The notes under the pieces are model-generated. The model was not told where the DNA came from and did no database searches. It worked only from the letters and a program-made list of their open reading frames with translations. From Eurosta solidaginis (taxonomy: Eukaryota; Arthropoda; Insecta; Diptera; Tephritidae), in the NCBI RefSeq assembly GCF_040869045.1, contig NC_090320.1, forward strand, positions 150,992,941 through 151,056,940: a DNA stretch of 64,000 nt, in the 5' to 3' direction. The position numbers and the translations under genes are program-made. Below, in pieces: positions 1 through 9,960 of this stretch. How positions within the stretch are numbered: position 1 is the stretch's first letter; each line of letters opens with the position of its first letter.

Positions 1-347
1 CAGGAATCCGTTTTAACAAAACTTGGTGGCCACGGCAGGGAATTGGCCAAAAGAAGGACAAAAACACACTTACAATTATGAAAGCACTTCACTCAAAAAA
101 ATATAACACTGCGGCAATATATTCTATTGCTTTTTTTGTACAAAATGGCGTGGATAATAAAATATAAACGTTTTTCAGTGTTTTTTACAAATTTTCTTTA
201 ATTTATTTTGTTCCAATGTTCACACATTCCGTACCAACAGCTGATTTCGCAAAATCATTTGCTCTTCCTCTTCTCGTTACGATTCCGTCGTAATGCAGAA
301 TACCCAACTTCGATTCAAGCGGAGCGTAGAACGGGAACGTAATCGAA
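1..347. other. No recognisable gene
   Basis: AT-rich sequence left of the copia remnant. I see no coding similarity and no repeat shared with the rest of the window. The copia homology begins near 358, so the breakpoint of that fragment lies here. Confidence 0.5.
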
Positions 348-1198
348 ATGCAGAACAGGGGTGATTGTCTCGGCTTAGAAATACAACAAACGATTGGCGC
401 GATTAAGTTGAAACAAACGGCTTACATAAAAGAACTTCTAAAGCAATACGGCATGAGTGAGTGTAACCCAGTTGCTACACCATCGGAACTTAATGTGAAT
501 TTTATTTTGAATTCTGAAAACGATGACAAGGGCTGCCCATATCGATAATTGATTGGCGCTCTTATGTATCTGCCCGTTGCTACTAGGCCGGCCATATCTA
601 ATACGGTCGCAAGATTAGCACAGTTTGTGAATAACCCAACAAAAACCCATTGGAATTCTGCAAATCGTGTTGTGAGGTACCTTGCAGGTACAACTGATAG
701 AGGGTTGGTGTACCAAAAGTCCGACCTACTCCTTATAGGATACACAGATGCTGACTGGGGTGGATGTTATAACAATCGACGCTCATATACGGGTTATGCA
801 TATCTACTCACTGGCGCAGCATTAAGTTGGAAATCAAAAAAAAAGCGTACTGTCGCACTTTCGTCAACAGAGACTGAATATGTGAGTCTTCAGAAGCAGC
901 TAAAGAAGCAGTTTATTGCCGCAGCCTACTAATCGAGATTGGCGCTCAGCAGTTCTCTCATATCACAATTTATATCGATAACATAGTAGCGCAATTGCCA
1001 GCGAACGATCCTGTTTACCACGCGCGAACAAAACATATTGACATAAAACATCACTTTGTCAGAAAATGTGTCAGCGCTGGATTATTCGCCTTGAGGCATA
1101 TATCAACACAAAATATGATCGCAGATGTGATGGCAAAACCACTAGCCAGAGCAAATCACGAAAGATGTGTTACCGGACTTGGTTTACCTGCATATTGA
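348..1198 (+). pseudogene. Copia-type (Ty1/copia) Pol remnant: end of RT and RNase H
   Basis: This is the C-terminal part of a copia polyprotein. Visible pieces in order are the RT-connection motif LGLEIQQT, then LIGALMYLPVATRP, then RNase H with YTDADWGG, the ALSSTETEYVSL motif, and a distal tail with the ARTKHIDIKHHFVR motif that marks copia RNase H. The copy is dead: a TAA at 546-548 stands where an acidic or basic residue is usual just before LIGALMYL, and a frameshift near 890-900, inside the run after the TETEY motif, throws the last 100 codons into another frame. Gag, protease, integrase and most of RT are absent to the left, so this is a 5'-truncated relic. The family call rests on motif order and is firm. 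The species-level family is not known. Confidence 0.88.
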
Positions 1199-1205
1199 AA
1201 GGGCG

Positions 1206-1377
1206 TGTTGGATTTATTATTCATTTTGTCTCTTAACAACACTATGCATGTAATCTTGTCATAACTAACAATGTCATTATAAACGTCATCACATATTACT
1301 TTATAACTTCCTTTTTTGTTAAATAAAACCTTCTGGATTGATAACTCGTTGAGTAAAGTTCGTCTTTTTACTTTGCA
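1206..1377 (+). repeat. Probable 3' LTR of the copia remnant
   Basis: A purine-rich stretch (gaaaggg) lies directly after the copia stop codon. The following sequence starts TGTTGGATT, as copia-group LTRs do, and holds an AATAAA signal near 1322. The right boundary is guessed from a CA near 1377. No partner LTR is present to fix it. Confidence 0.5.
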
Positions 1378-1479
1378 TAAATAAAATACAATTATATTTC
1401 GGACATCGCATCATATTTAAATACGCATTGCTTTGTATGTACAAACAGTAAGATTTGGTATCTATGTCTTTATTTATAT

Positions 1480-2178
1480 TGTAACGAATTTGCTGCAAAT
1501 CCTCTTATTTGCAATCCTCTGCTAAGTTCGAATCACTAAACTGTTGAATAAATAACTCCAATATTGAACAATGGAAAAATTGCCTTTATTAAAGTACTTC
1601 ACAATAACACTTATACTTTGCTACTCGCTGGCTTAATAACCAAACTGATTGATAAATCAAATGAAACTACTATTGGCCGCCAGATCGCGTGCTTAATCAA
1701 ACTGATTGATAGCTCAACTCAAACTGAATTACTTCTTACTCGCTTGCCCCGCTTTTATAGTTTACGCTGCATACTTCTAGGCTTTTCGATTTCCAGAACT
1801 TACTAGTTGTTTCGGCTACAAAATCGCCAGCCACAACTACGTGCACAAATTATTGCTCTCTCTTGTGACAACTCAGATAAGATATATGCATGTGTTTGTG
1901 CATTGCCGCTCCGCTGCTCGTATACGTACATATGTGTAGACGCAATTATTTATTCGTTTATGTAGATACATAAAGATTGAATTATTGATGTGAATGTTTG
2001 TAGTTTACAGTCTCTCGCGCGCACATAGGCATATAAGTAAATGCATCTGTGTGTGACATCTCTCTGGCTGCCTTATATATGTGTATACTTGATTTAATTA
2101 TTAACGTAAATACTGCTTGGCATGGCCTTAGCATCGCCTTAGTGATGGGATAATTTAGTGATGCTAATATCCGTGACA
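1480..2178 (-). repeat. LTR (3' LTR in element orientation)
   Basis: 699 bp, TG...CA. It matches 7331-8029 over its full length with about six substitutions. On the internal side it is next to the purine-rich tract. Confidence 0.93.
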
Positions 2179-2192
2179 CTGCCCTCCACCTA
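2179..2192 (-). other. Polypurine tract
   Basis: Read on the minus strand this is AGGTGGAGGGCAG, directly before the TG of the LTR. It is the usual site where plus-strand DNA synthesis starts in LTR elements. Confidence 0.8.
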
Positions 2193-5100
2193 AGTCTGAT
2201 CGTCCCGATCAGACAAATCTCTCGATCTAAACGTTGCTAGCCTTTCCAAATGGACCACCTTCATTTTGGTTCGTGGTTTACCGATGGTTTGTATGCGGTA
2301 CACTACATCGTTGATCCGTTTTACAACTTTGTATGGGCCTTCCCAATTACACTGCAATTTTGGGGACAAACCTTTTTTACGTTGTGGGTTGTATAACAGC
2401 ACCAAATCTCCTTCCTGAAAACCTTCTGAATTAATTGCTTTATCATATCTGGCTTTCATCTTGTCACTCATAATCTTTGTTCGTTGCCTTATCAGATCAT
2501 GTATTTCTCTTAGCTCTTCTTCCAAATCACTAGTGGATTTCCTGACATTTCTCTCCGCATTGGCATCTATCCCAAACTTCAAATCAGCTGGCAGTCTAAG
2601 GTCATTGCCAAAAATTACTTTTGCAGGGGTTTGGCCCGTTGTCTCATGCACTGCTGATCGGTAAGCCATCAAGAATAATGGTATGCGGGTATCCCATTCT
2701 TTATGGTACTTGTCCACTACTTTCCTTAAGTGCTCCTCCAATGTTCTATTGAATCGTTCTACCATACCATCGGATTGAGGATGCAATGCAGTTGTCCGTG
2801 TTTTTCGAATGCCCAATGTCTTACACATTTCCTGGAACACAGCTGATTCGAAATTCCTGCCTTGGTCAGAATGTAACTCCATTGGTACACCATACCTTGC
2901 AACCCAATTGTTTATAAACACTTCTGCTACCGTTTCCGCTTCTTGATTTGGGATTGGGTATACCTCTGGCCATTTGCTGAAATAATCCATAACTACCAGT
3001 ACATATTTGTTTCCGCCGTTGCTAGTAGGAAATGGACCGGCGACATCCATAGCGATCCTTTCAAATGGCGCACCTGAGTTATATTGCTTCATCTGGCCAT
3101 GACTTCGTGTTCTGGGCCCTTTCGCTCTGCTGCAAACCTCGCAGTTCGCAATCCACTCAGTGACCGATTGACGGCAACCAACCCAATAGTATCTCTGTTT
3201 AATCTTCTCGAGCGTCTTCGTGATTCCAAGATGACCTCCGCTTGGACCATTATGCAGCTCGCTGAGCACATCAGGAATCCTCTTTCTGGGAACAACTATC
3301 AGTTTATTCTTGTATTTACCATCCTCACTCTCCCATACTCGATGAAGGCAACCGGATATCAATTCTAAACTGTTCCACTGTGCCCAATATGACTTCGCAA
3401 TGGGACTCTCTGCTGACATCTCTTCTCTGTTTGGCCTTTCATTTCGTTCGAGCCCTTGCATAACACGTGACAGATCTGCATCTTCTAGCTGGCACTTTCT
3501 TAGCTGTTCCTTGTCCCATTCATCTGTACATGTTATAGTCATTAGCCGGACATCTATAATGTGTTCTTTAGCCTCGGCTTTTGAACAGTGCTTGCATTCC
3601 AAACTACATGGTCTTCGTGACATTGCATCGGCATTTCCATGGGTACTACCTTTTCGATGCTCAATGGAAAAGTCATAGCTTTGTAGTCGCTCGATCCACC
3701 GTGCCAATTGTCCTTCCGGATTACGGAACTGCAGTAGCCATTTTAAAGCTGCGTGATCTGTCCTGACACGGAATCGCTGGCCGTAGAGGTATTTGTGAAA
3801 ATGTTTAACGCATTCTACCAATGCCAACAGCTTTCTCCGCGTAACGCAGTAGTTCCTCTCTGGTTTTCCAATCGAACGGCTGTAATATGCAACTACCTTC
3901 TCCTGTCCATCGACCAGTTGTGATAAAACGCCTCCTATAGCATATCCACTCGCATCTGTATCTAGAATAAATGTTGCTCCTGGAATCGGATATGCTAACA
4001 TTGGGGCAGTGCACAAACGCTCTTTCAATGTTTGGAAAGCCACTTCTTGCTCCTTCTTCCATTCAAAAGCTTTATTTTTTCTTGTAAGCTCATGGAGGCT
4101 ATGGGCTACGCTGGAAAAATTTTGTACAAATCGGCGGTAATATGTGCACAGCCCAAGGAAACTTCTTAATTCATGTAGGTTCTGTGGTCTTGGCCAATCC
4201 TTTACAGCCTCTATCTTTTCGTTCGCAGTGCAGATGCCCTCTGTCGTTACCTTGTGACCCAAATAATTTACTTCCTTTTTAAACAGCGCACACTTTTTGG
4301 GACTTAACTTCAGACCAGCGCCAGCTATTCTTTGGAAAACTTCCTCCAAGTTCCTAAGATGTTCATCGAAATTCTTGCCCAATACGATGATGTCGTCCAG
4401 GTACACCAAGCATGTTTTCCAATGTAGTCCTTTCAATACCTGATCCATGAGTCTCTCGAAAGTAGCTGGTGCATTACATAGTCCAAAGGGCATTACTGTA
4501 AATTGCCAAAGACCATCTCCGACGCTGAAGGCTGTTTTCTCTTTGTCTTCCTCCTTTACCTCCACTTGTCAGTAGCCGCTTTTCAAGTCCAGTGTGGAAA
4601 ACCATTTCGTACCAGAGAGCGAGTCCAGAGTGTCGTCAATTCTTGGCAATGGGTAGCTACCCTTTTTCGTAACGTCATTCAACTTCCGGTAGTCCACGCA
4701 AAACCTCATTTTTCCATCCTTCTTCTTTACAAGTACTACCGGTGAGCTCCAGGGACTAGCTGATGGTTCGATGACGCCGCTGTCGCTCATTTCTTGTATA
4801 ATTTGACTCACAACTTGCCGCTTCGCCAGTGGAACACTACGTGGAGCTTGACGGATCGGCCTCGCATCTCCAGTGTCAATTTGATGTTTCACAACGTTTA
4901 TGCGGCCTGGTTTAGAACCATCCTGGTCAAATATGTTCGCGTACTTTAGAAGCAGTTGTTTTGCCTTACTCTGATATGCTTCCTCTAGCCCCTGCGTCCA
5001 TGCCGTGATGTCATTTGAAAGATTAGTATTAATAGCTGAAACGTGTTCCTGGAGCTGTTCACAGTTAATAACTACTTCAGCCTCTTGGCATCTTCCCAAA

Positions 5101-5795
5101 ATAGCTCCTTTAGTCAGTTTGAGTGGTGAATTGAACTCATTGAGTACTCTTACCGGAACACGTCCATCTTGTTTTGTCATAGCCAGGGTTTTTCCTACAA
5201 GTATGTTCAGTGCTGATTTGTTTGCTGCTTCGACAACCCACAATTTGTTTGTCCCACAATCTCCATCAACCTTTGCCCAGATGACTGCTTCGGATTTTGG
5301 TGGTATTCGCTGACTCTCTTCCACCAGCACTCGTTTACTGCTGTAGCCTCTCTCGTAGCCGAAATTAAGTGGTACATCCATGTTCTTATATCGCATCGTC
5401 TTGCTTTGCATGTCGATCTTGATGCCCTGGTCGATTAAGAAGTCCACTCCAATTATGATTTCATCAACAATCTCTGCCACTATAAAATTGTGTACTACCG
5501 TGACGTTCCCAATTGCGATTTCACATGATACTTCTCCTAGAACCGTGCAGTCTTCTCCAGTGGCTGTACGCAATCTTGCTCCATGCAATGGTGTTATCTT
5601 CTTGTTGACTAAATCCGCTCGAATGATGGAATGAGATGCACCCGTATCTACAGTCAGTAAACGTTCCTTTCCATCCACATGTCCTCCGACAGTAAGATTG
5701 TTTGACCTTCTTCCAATTTGTGAGATAGAGATTATGGGGCATTCAATTGAGGGAGCCAGCTGTCGCCCCTTACAGCTGACTCGCTTTAGTTTAAC
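2190..5795 (-). pseudogene. Gypsy-type Pol: protease, RT, RNase H, integrase (one nonsense codon)
   Basis: The reading frame is open from its overlap with the end of gag at about 5795. No ATG is needed if it is reached by frameshifting. In order: aspartic protease with DTGASHS near 5650; RT with [10 protein letters not shown] and catalytic YLDD near 4390; RNase H with DTDASGYAIGG near 3960 and the HRKGSTHGNADAMSRR motif; integrase with a zinc-binding HHCC segment, then the catalytic residues in AMDVAGPF, HSDQGRNF and MVERFNRT; finally a GPY/F-type module (WEGPYKVV). A single in-frame TGA at 4569-4571 stands where the RT family has Trp after DLKSGY. Reading resumes in the same frame, so one base change is enough to explain it. 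I see no frameshift in the other 1,150 codons. I call it inactive because of the TGA. Read-through or a sequencing error cannot be excluded. Confidence 0.9.
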
Positions 5796-7279
5796 GATTG
5801 AGTGGACTTGGAGATTTGCTCATCTCCTTCAACTCTGCGTTTACGGCCACCCACATCGTTGGAGCTATTGGGACCGGTGCTGCAATTTCGTGCAATATGA
5901 CCTGGGTTGCCGCACTTGAAACACTTAATAACTCCGGCATTTTTCTGTTGTGATCCCTTCAGTGCTTCCAAAATTGTGTCTACCCATTCTGGCCTTTCTA
6001 CTTCTACACGATGAGCCTTATATGCTGGTTTACTTAATAGGGAGGCAGTTTCCTGAGTCAATGCATGTGATACCGTTTCAGCAAATGTGAGCTTTGGGTT
6101 TGCGTATGTAGCTCGCTTCGTTTCCACGTCCCGTATGCCATTTATAAAACTCTGGATTTTTACCCTCTCGGTGTATTCCACGGGTGCGTCCGCATTCGCG
6201 AGATGACCCAACCTTTCAATGTCCGAAGCAAACTCCTGCAAAGTCTCGTTAGCTTTTTGGTAGCGGTTTTGCAATTCTATTTGAAATATCTGTTTCCTGT
6301 GTTCGCTTCCGTATCGCCGTTCTACAGCAGCCATCAATGCGTCATAACTGTTCCGTTCGTAATCTGGAATAGTCTGTAAGATTTCGGCAGCTGGCCCTTT
6401 CAATGCTACGAAGAGTGCGGCAACTTTATCTTCCACATTCCAGTTGTTCACTGCTGCGGTCTTCTCAAACTGTAGCTTAAAGACCTGGAAAGGAACAGAA
6501 CCGCCAAAGGATGATGTTTTTACCTTTGAATTACTAGTTGAAACTGCTGGGCGATTCAGTTGCAACTGCTCGATACGTCCTCTCAAAGCATCCACCTCGG
6601 CCTCGATTTTTTCTTCAAACTGTAAAATTTTTGTATCTTGCGCCTCCAACTTCGAGGAAATACGTCCTTCTTGCTCTTCCAGTTGAGCAGAGATCTGCGA
6701 TGATATCTGTGCTGAAATTTGAGCTGACATTTCGGATATCCGTGCCTCTTGTGCTTCAATCTTCGCTGTTATGCGGTTCTCCTGCGATTCCAGCTGAGAT
6801 GACATTTGCGACGACATTTCGGATATACGCGTTTCTTGTGCTTCCATCTTCGATGTAATCTGTGTCGACATTTCTGACATACGCGTTTCTTGTGATTCCA
6901 TCTGGGATACCATATACGTCTTCTGTTCTTCTAGTTGAGATGACATATACGTTTTCTGTTCTTCTAGTTGAGATGCCAGTTGAGATGTTATATCTGTCAT
7001 TTGCGATTCCAGTTGAGAAGCCACTGTCGATGTTTGAGCAGATATTGCAGCAAAAATCATGTTCAAGTCTGTGTTCGCCATTGTCTGCGGTGTTTCTTCG
7101 ATTTTTGTTATTTCCTCGCCATCAAGATGAAAGTCATACTCTTCCACATCAATTCCTTCTCCTTCCATTGCCTCTCGTAGCCGTGCCTGAAGTTCAAGTT
7201 TAACGCCGCTTGTATTCAATCCACGGCTCTCCAACTCCTTCTTTAGTTGCTGGATCTTCAATTCACTGAACTTTGCCAT
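5786..7279 (-). CDS. Gypsy-type Gag with N-terminal SAP domain and zinc knuckle
   Basis: 497 codons, uninterrupted, from an ATG that fits the SAP domain start. Residues about 4-40 (LSELK-type start, [22 protein letters not shown]) match the SAP DNA-binding fold, unusual for a Gag. Residues about 78-230 are a run of degenerate 8-15-residue repeats rich in Gln, Glu, Ser and Met (SQLEEQ, ISEMSSQ, SQMESQ), very likely a long coiled coil. Residues about 250-400 are a retrotransposon Gag core ([12 protein letters not shown] through a [16 protein letters not shown] segment). A CCHC knuckle, [14 protein letters not shown], lies at residues 453-466, followed by a basic tail. Gag would form the particle and bind RNA. 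The SAP domain might tether it to chromatin (inference). It is the only fully intact protein of this element. Confidence 0.9.
   Translation of the reverse strand: MAKFSELKIQQLKKELESRGLNTSGVKLELQARLREAMEGEGIDVEEYDFHLDGEEITKIEETPQTMANTDLNMIFAAISAQTSTVASQLESQMTDITSQLASQLEEQKTYMSSQLEEQKTYMVSQMESQETRMSEMSTQITSKMEAQETRISEMSSQMSSQLESQENRITAKIEAQEARISEMSAQISAQISSQISAQLEEQEGRISSKLEAQDTKILQFEEKIEAEVDALRGRIEQLQLNRPAVSTSNSKVKTSSFGGSVPFQVFKLQFEKTAAVNNWNVEDKVAALFVALKGPAAEILQTIPDYERNSYDALMAAVERRYGSEHRKQIFQIELQNRYQKANETLQEFASDIERLGHLANADAPVEYTERVKIQSFINGIRDVETKRATYANPKLTFAETVSHALTQETASLLSKPAYKAHRVEVERPEWVDTILEALKGSQQKNAGVIKCFKCGNPGHIARNCSTGPNSSNDVGGRKRRVEGDEQISKSTQSLN
5789..5795 (-). promoter_or_regulatory. 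Probable -1 ribosomal frameshift heptamer between gag and pol
   Basis: The minus strand reads G TTA AAC in the gag frame, directly followed by the gag stop TAA at 5788-5786. A slip of one base backwards puts the ribosome into the pol frame, which is open through this point. GTTAAAC is a known -1 slippery heptamer in arteriviruses. The role here is inferred from position. I did not find a convincing downstream pseudoknot by eye. Confidence 0.6.
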
Positions 7280-7312
7280 GTCCTTGTTGTCCTCTGGAAT
7301 TTATTCAACAAT

Positions 7313-7328
7313 TCCTCTTCTGACACCA
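7313..7328 (-). other. Primer binding site, probably tRNA-Leu
   Basis: Two bases inside the 5' LTR the minus strand reads TGGTGTCAGAAGAGG. It begins TGG, the complement of a tRNA CCA end. As I remember, TGGTGTCAGAAG is the leucine-tRNA primer site of blastopia/mdg3-type elements. Confidence 0.7.
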
Positions 7329-7330
7329 AT

Positions 7331-8029
7331 TGTAACGAATTTGCTGCAAATCCTCTTATTTGCAATCCTCTGCTAAGTTCGAATCACTAAACTGTTGAAT
7401 AAATAACTCCAATATTGAACAATGGAAAAATGGCCTTTATTAAAGTACTTCACAATAACACTTATACTTTGCTACTCGCTGGCTTAATAACCAAACTGAT
7501 TGATAAATCAAATGAAACTACTATTGGCCGCCAGATCCCGTGCTTAATCAAACTGATTGATAGCTCAACTCAAACTGAATTACTTCTTACTCGCTTGCCC
7601 CGCTTTTATAGTTTACGCTGCATACTTCTAGGCTCTTCGATTTCCAGAACTTACTAGTTGTTTCGGCTACAAAATCGCCAGCCACAACTACGTGCACAAA
7701 TTATTGCTCTCTCTTGTGACAACTCAGATAAGATATATGCATGTGTTTGTGCATTGCCGCCCCGCTGCTCGTATACGTACATATGTGTAGACGCAATTAT
7801 TTATTCGTTTATGTAGATACATAAAGATTGAATTATTGATGTGAATGTTTGTAGTTTACAGTATCTCGCGCGCACATAAGCATATAAGTAAATGCATCTG
7901 TGTGTGACATCTCTCTGGCTGCCTTATATATGTGTATACTTGATTTAATTATTAACGTAAATACTGCTTGGCATGGCCTTAGCATCGCCTTAGTGATGGG
8001 ATAATTTAGTGATGCTAATATCCGTGACA
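7331..8029 (-). repeat. LTR (5' LTR in element orientation)
   Basis: 699 bp, TG...CA, and nearly identical to 1480-2178. Transcription of the element would start here and run leftwards. The copy ends exactly at the ATAT target duplication. Confidence 0.93.
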
Positions 8030-8079
8030 ATATCAACGTCCCCTCACTTGATCTTGTTATGTTATATATAATTCTTATT

Positions 8080-8479
8080 GTTGATGTTGTTGTTGTAGCG
8101 ATAAGGACACTCCCCGAAGGCCTTGGAGAGTGTTATCGAGTTGATGGTCTTTCTCCGGATGCAGATCCGGTACGTTCCGGTACCAAGCTCGACCATCTCG
8201 GGAACGGTTTGTTATGACCACATGCGACCTTTTAGGCCATCTCGCCCTCCCACCCCCTAGATCCATGAGGAGTTCGGGGTCGCCAGGGCCTCGGATGTTA
8301 ATGGAACAGGATTCGCCACGGATAGGTGAGGTTGCCCATTGGTATTGGAGAAGCTATGTATTGCGCTGGCAACCTGAAAGGGCTGCGCTACACAAACCCC
8401 TTGAATCCGGTATTTTAGTCGCCTCTTACGACAGGCATACCTACCGCGGGTATATTCTAACCCCCTAACCCGCTGAGGC
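8080..8479 (-). mobile_element. SINE-like retroposon, (CAA)n tail, copy 1 (full length)
   Basis: A 400-bp non-coding insertion bounded by a 12-bp target duplication (ATAATTCTTATT at 8068-8079, ATAATTCGTATT at 8480-8491, one mismatch). On the minus strand it starts near a short hairpin (GCCT/AGGC stem around GTCGTAAG, 8421-8436) and ends in CAACAACAA repeats, as expected for a 3' tail. Related copies lie at 34228 and 36777. I see no clear tRNA A and B boxes, so the source of its promoter is unknown. It could also be the end of a longer LINE. Confidence 0.8.
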
Positions 8480-8539
8480 ATAATTCGTATTATATAGAAT
8501 TGTTATGCTATAAAAGTTCATTTGTCGATCTTATTGCTC

Positions 8540-9960
8540 TAATGCATTGTTTCGAATAAATTCAAATTTAATTTGAAATTCCAATTTATTTTATAAACGT
8601 AACAGAATCCTTGTCTGTTCCTGTTTTTTAGTCTCGGCGTGATTGGCATTGCGTGAATCAGTGCAGTGAGTCTGGGTATACATATGTCTGACGAAGACAA
8701 CAACCCCAGCATTATTTTACATGCATAAAGTGCCTTGAGACGTTGTTCACCCTCTCCTCCACGTTGAGCTTCCACCACAACTTACTGTCTATTATAAATC
8801 CAGATATTTTATGTAAGGTGCCTCCTGCTAACAGTTTGACGGGTCCATCATCGAACCGACTGAAAAGTGGGTTGATGACCAGCATCCACTGCAATGGTGA
8901 TAATACCCCGCCCTGCGGTGTGCCCCTGTCCACTGAAATTGTGGCCTCATAAAGTCCCCACTGTGAAGAAATCTTCCTGCAATTTAACATGCAGCCGATC
9001 CATGTGGTTATCGCTGGATGTACTTCAATGTTGTTAAGACCATCCATGATCCCCCGTTTAGAGACATTGTTCAAAGTGACGGCAATGTCTAAGTATACTC
9101 CTTATATTTTAGGGCTTTCTCTATGTTTATGACCACTTTTGCAGTGCAGTGTCTACCGACTTACCATTGGTGTACTTATTTTTTGTTGTGGAGAGCAGCT
9201 CAAAGGTTTTGAGCAGAAATAATGTTAAAATAATGGGTGTGTAGTCTTTGGTATACATATGAGACCGATCTTTTCCGCCTTTGGTATGAAAGATACACGA
9301 GCAGTTCTCGAAGAGGGCGGTACATGATTCAGTTGTATGCACCCATCGAAAAATATTTTTAGCTACGACCGCTGTGCTTGAAATGTGTAACATTGGCTGG
9401 GAATATACCATTTGGGCCCGGCGATTTAGCCTTAGAGAAAGTGATCGAAGTGTAAGTGCCATCTCCTGGCTCTTCTAAATCATTTCCCTGTGGGAAACGT
9501 TTGTCGAAAAGCACCCCAAGGGAATCCTCACGATTACGTGACCATTCCCTGTTCACTTTTTTTATTAGTCCATGGACTATGTTTCTCCTTGCTAGGACTT
9601 TCCTCAAGCCAATCGCGCTGTTTCGCTGGAGCACTCGATGTCCTCACAGAAGTTAGATTCTTCGCCCTGGAAATTTCATACTTGTAGATCCTCAACAGAT
9701 CCCTATTCCGGTCCCGACACGCTTCGCTTTCTGCAACGTTTGTCAGCTTAAACATTTATTTTACCTAAGAAGAATCAGGCAATTTTCCACCATGGCGGCT
9801 TTGCTTTTCCTCTGAATCTTTTTAGGGGGCAAGCTATGTTATAAGCAGTCGTAAACGTCTTTGTTGGGGAAATATTGGACTCCTCCAGTTCCTCTTCACT
9901 GGCAACCTCTTATGGTTGTTCCAGTTTTGTTTCTACATGTTTCTGGAACTTCATCTAGTT
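8540..9960 (-). pseudogene. Decayed LINE ORF2 fragment (R1/LOA/I-type reverse transcriptase)
   Basis: Pieces of a non-LTR reverse transcriptase are readable in several frames. Near 9800 there is a pre-RT segment; near 9430 FSKAKSPGPNGIFPA (RT motif 0/1 region); near 8935 the RT motif GTPQGGVLSPL; near 8780 the post-RT WWKLNVEERVN segment. The catalytic YxDD is not visible. Numerous frameshifts and stops, missing 5' endonuclease and missing 3' end make it an old relic. The wording of the motifs resembles the LOA/R1/I group more than jockey. The clade is tentative. Confidence 0.75.

Larger units (their letters stand above)
1480..8029 (-). mobile_element. Nearly complete gypsy-type (Metaviridae) LTR retrotransposon, 6.55 kb
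   Basis: Two 699-bp LTRs start TG and end CA and flank gag and pol, all on the minus strand. The host target ATAT is duplicated at 1476-1479 and 8030-8033, so this is an intact insertion. I count about six differences between the LTRs (about 0.9%), which makes it one of the youngest elements here. Pol order is protease, RT, RNase H, integrase, with a GPY/F module at the end (gypsy order). There is no envelope gene. The probable leucine-tRNA primer site and the domain set suggest the mdg3/micropia/blastopia side of the gypsy tree, but that placement is from memory. The only obvious coding defect is one TGA in RT. Confidence 0.93.

Noticed and set aside
2190..2260. Envelope gene or third ORF in the 1.48-kb gypsy element
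   Set aside because: Pol ends almost at the polypurine tract. There is no room for env.
4503..7203. Plus-strand frames across the gypsy gag-pol region
   Set aside because: Antisense shadows of the minus-strand gag and pol. No family similarity.
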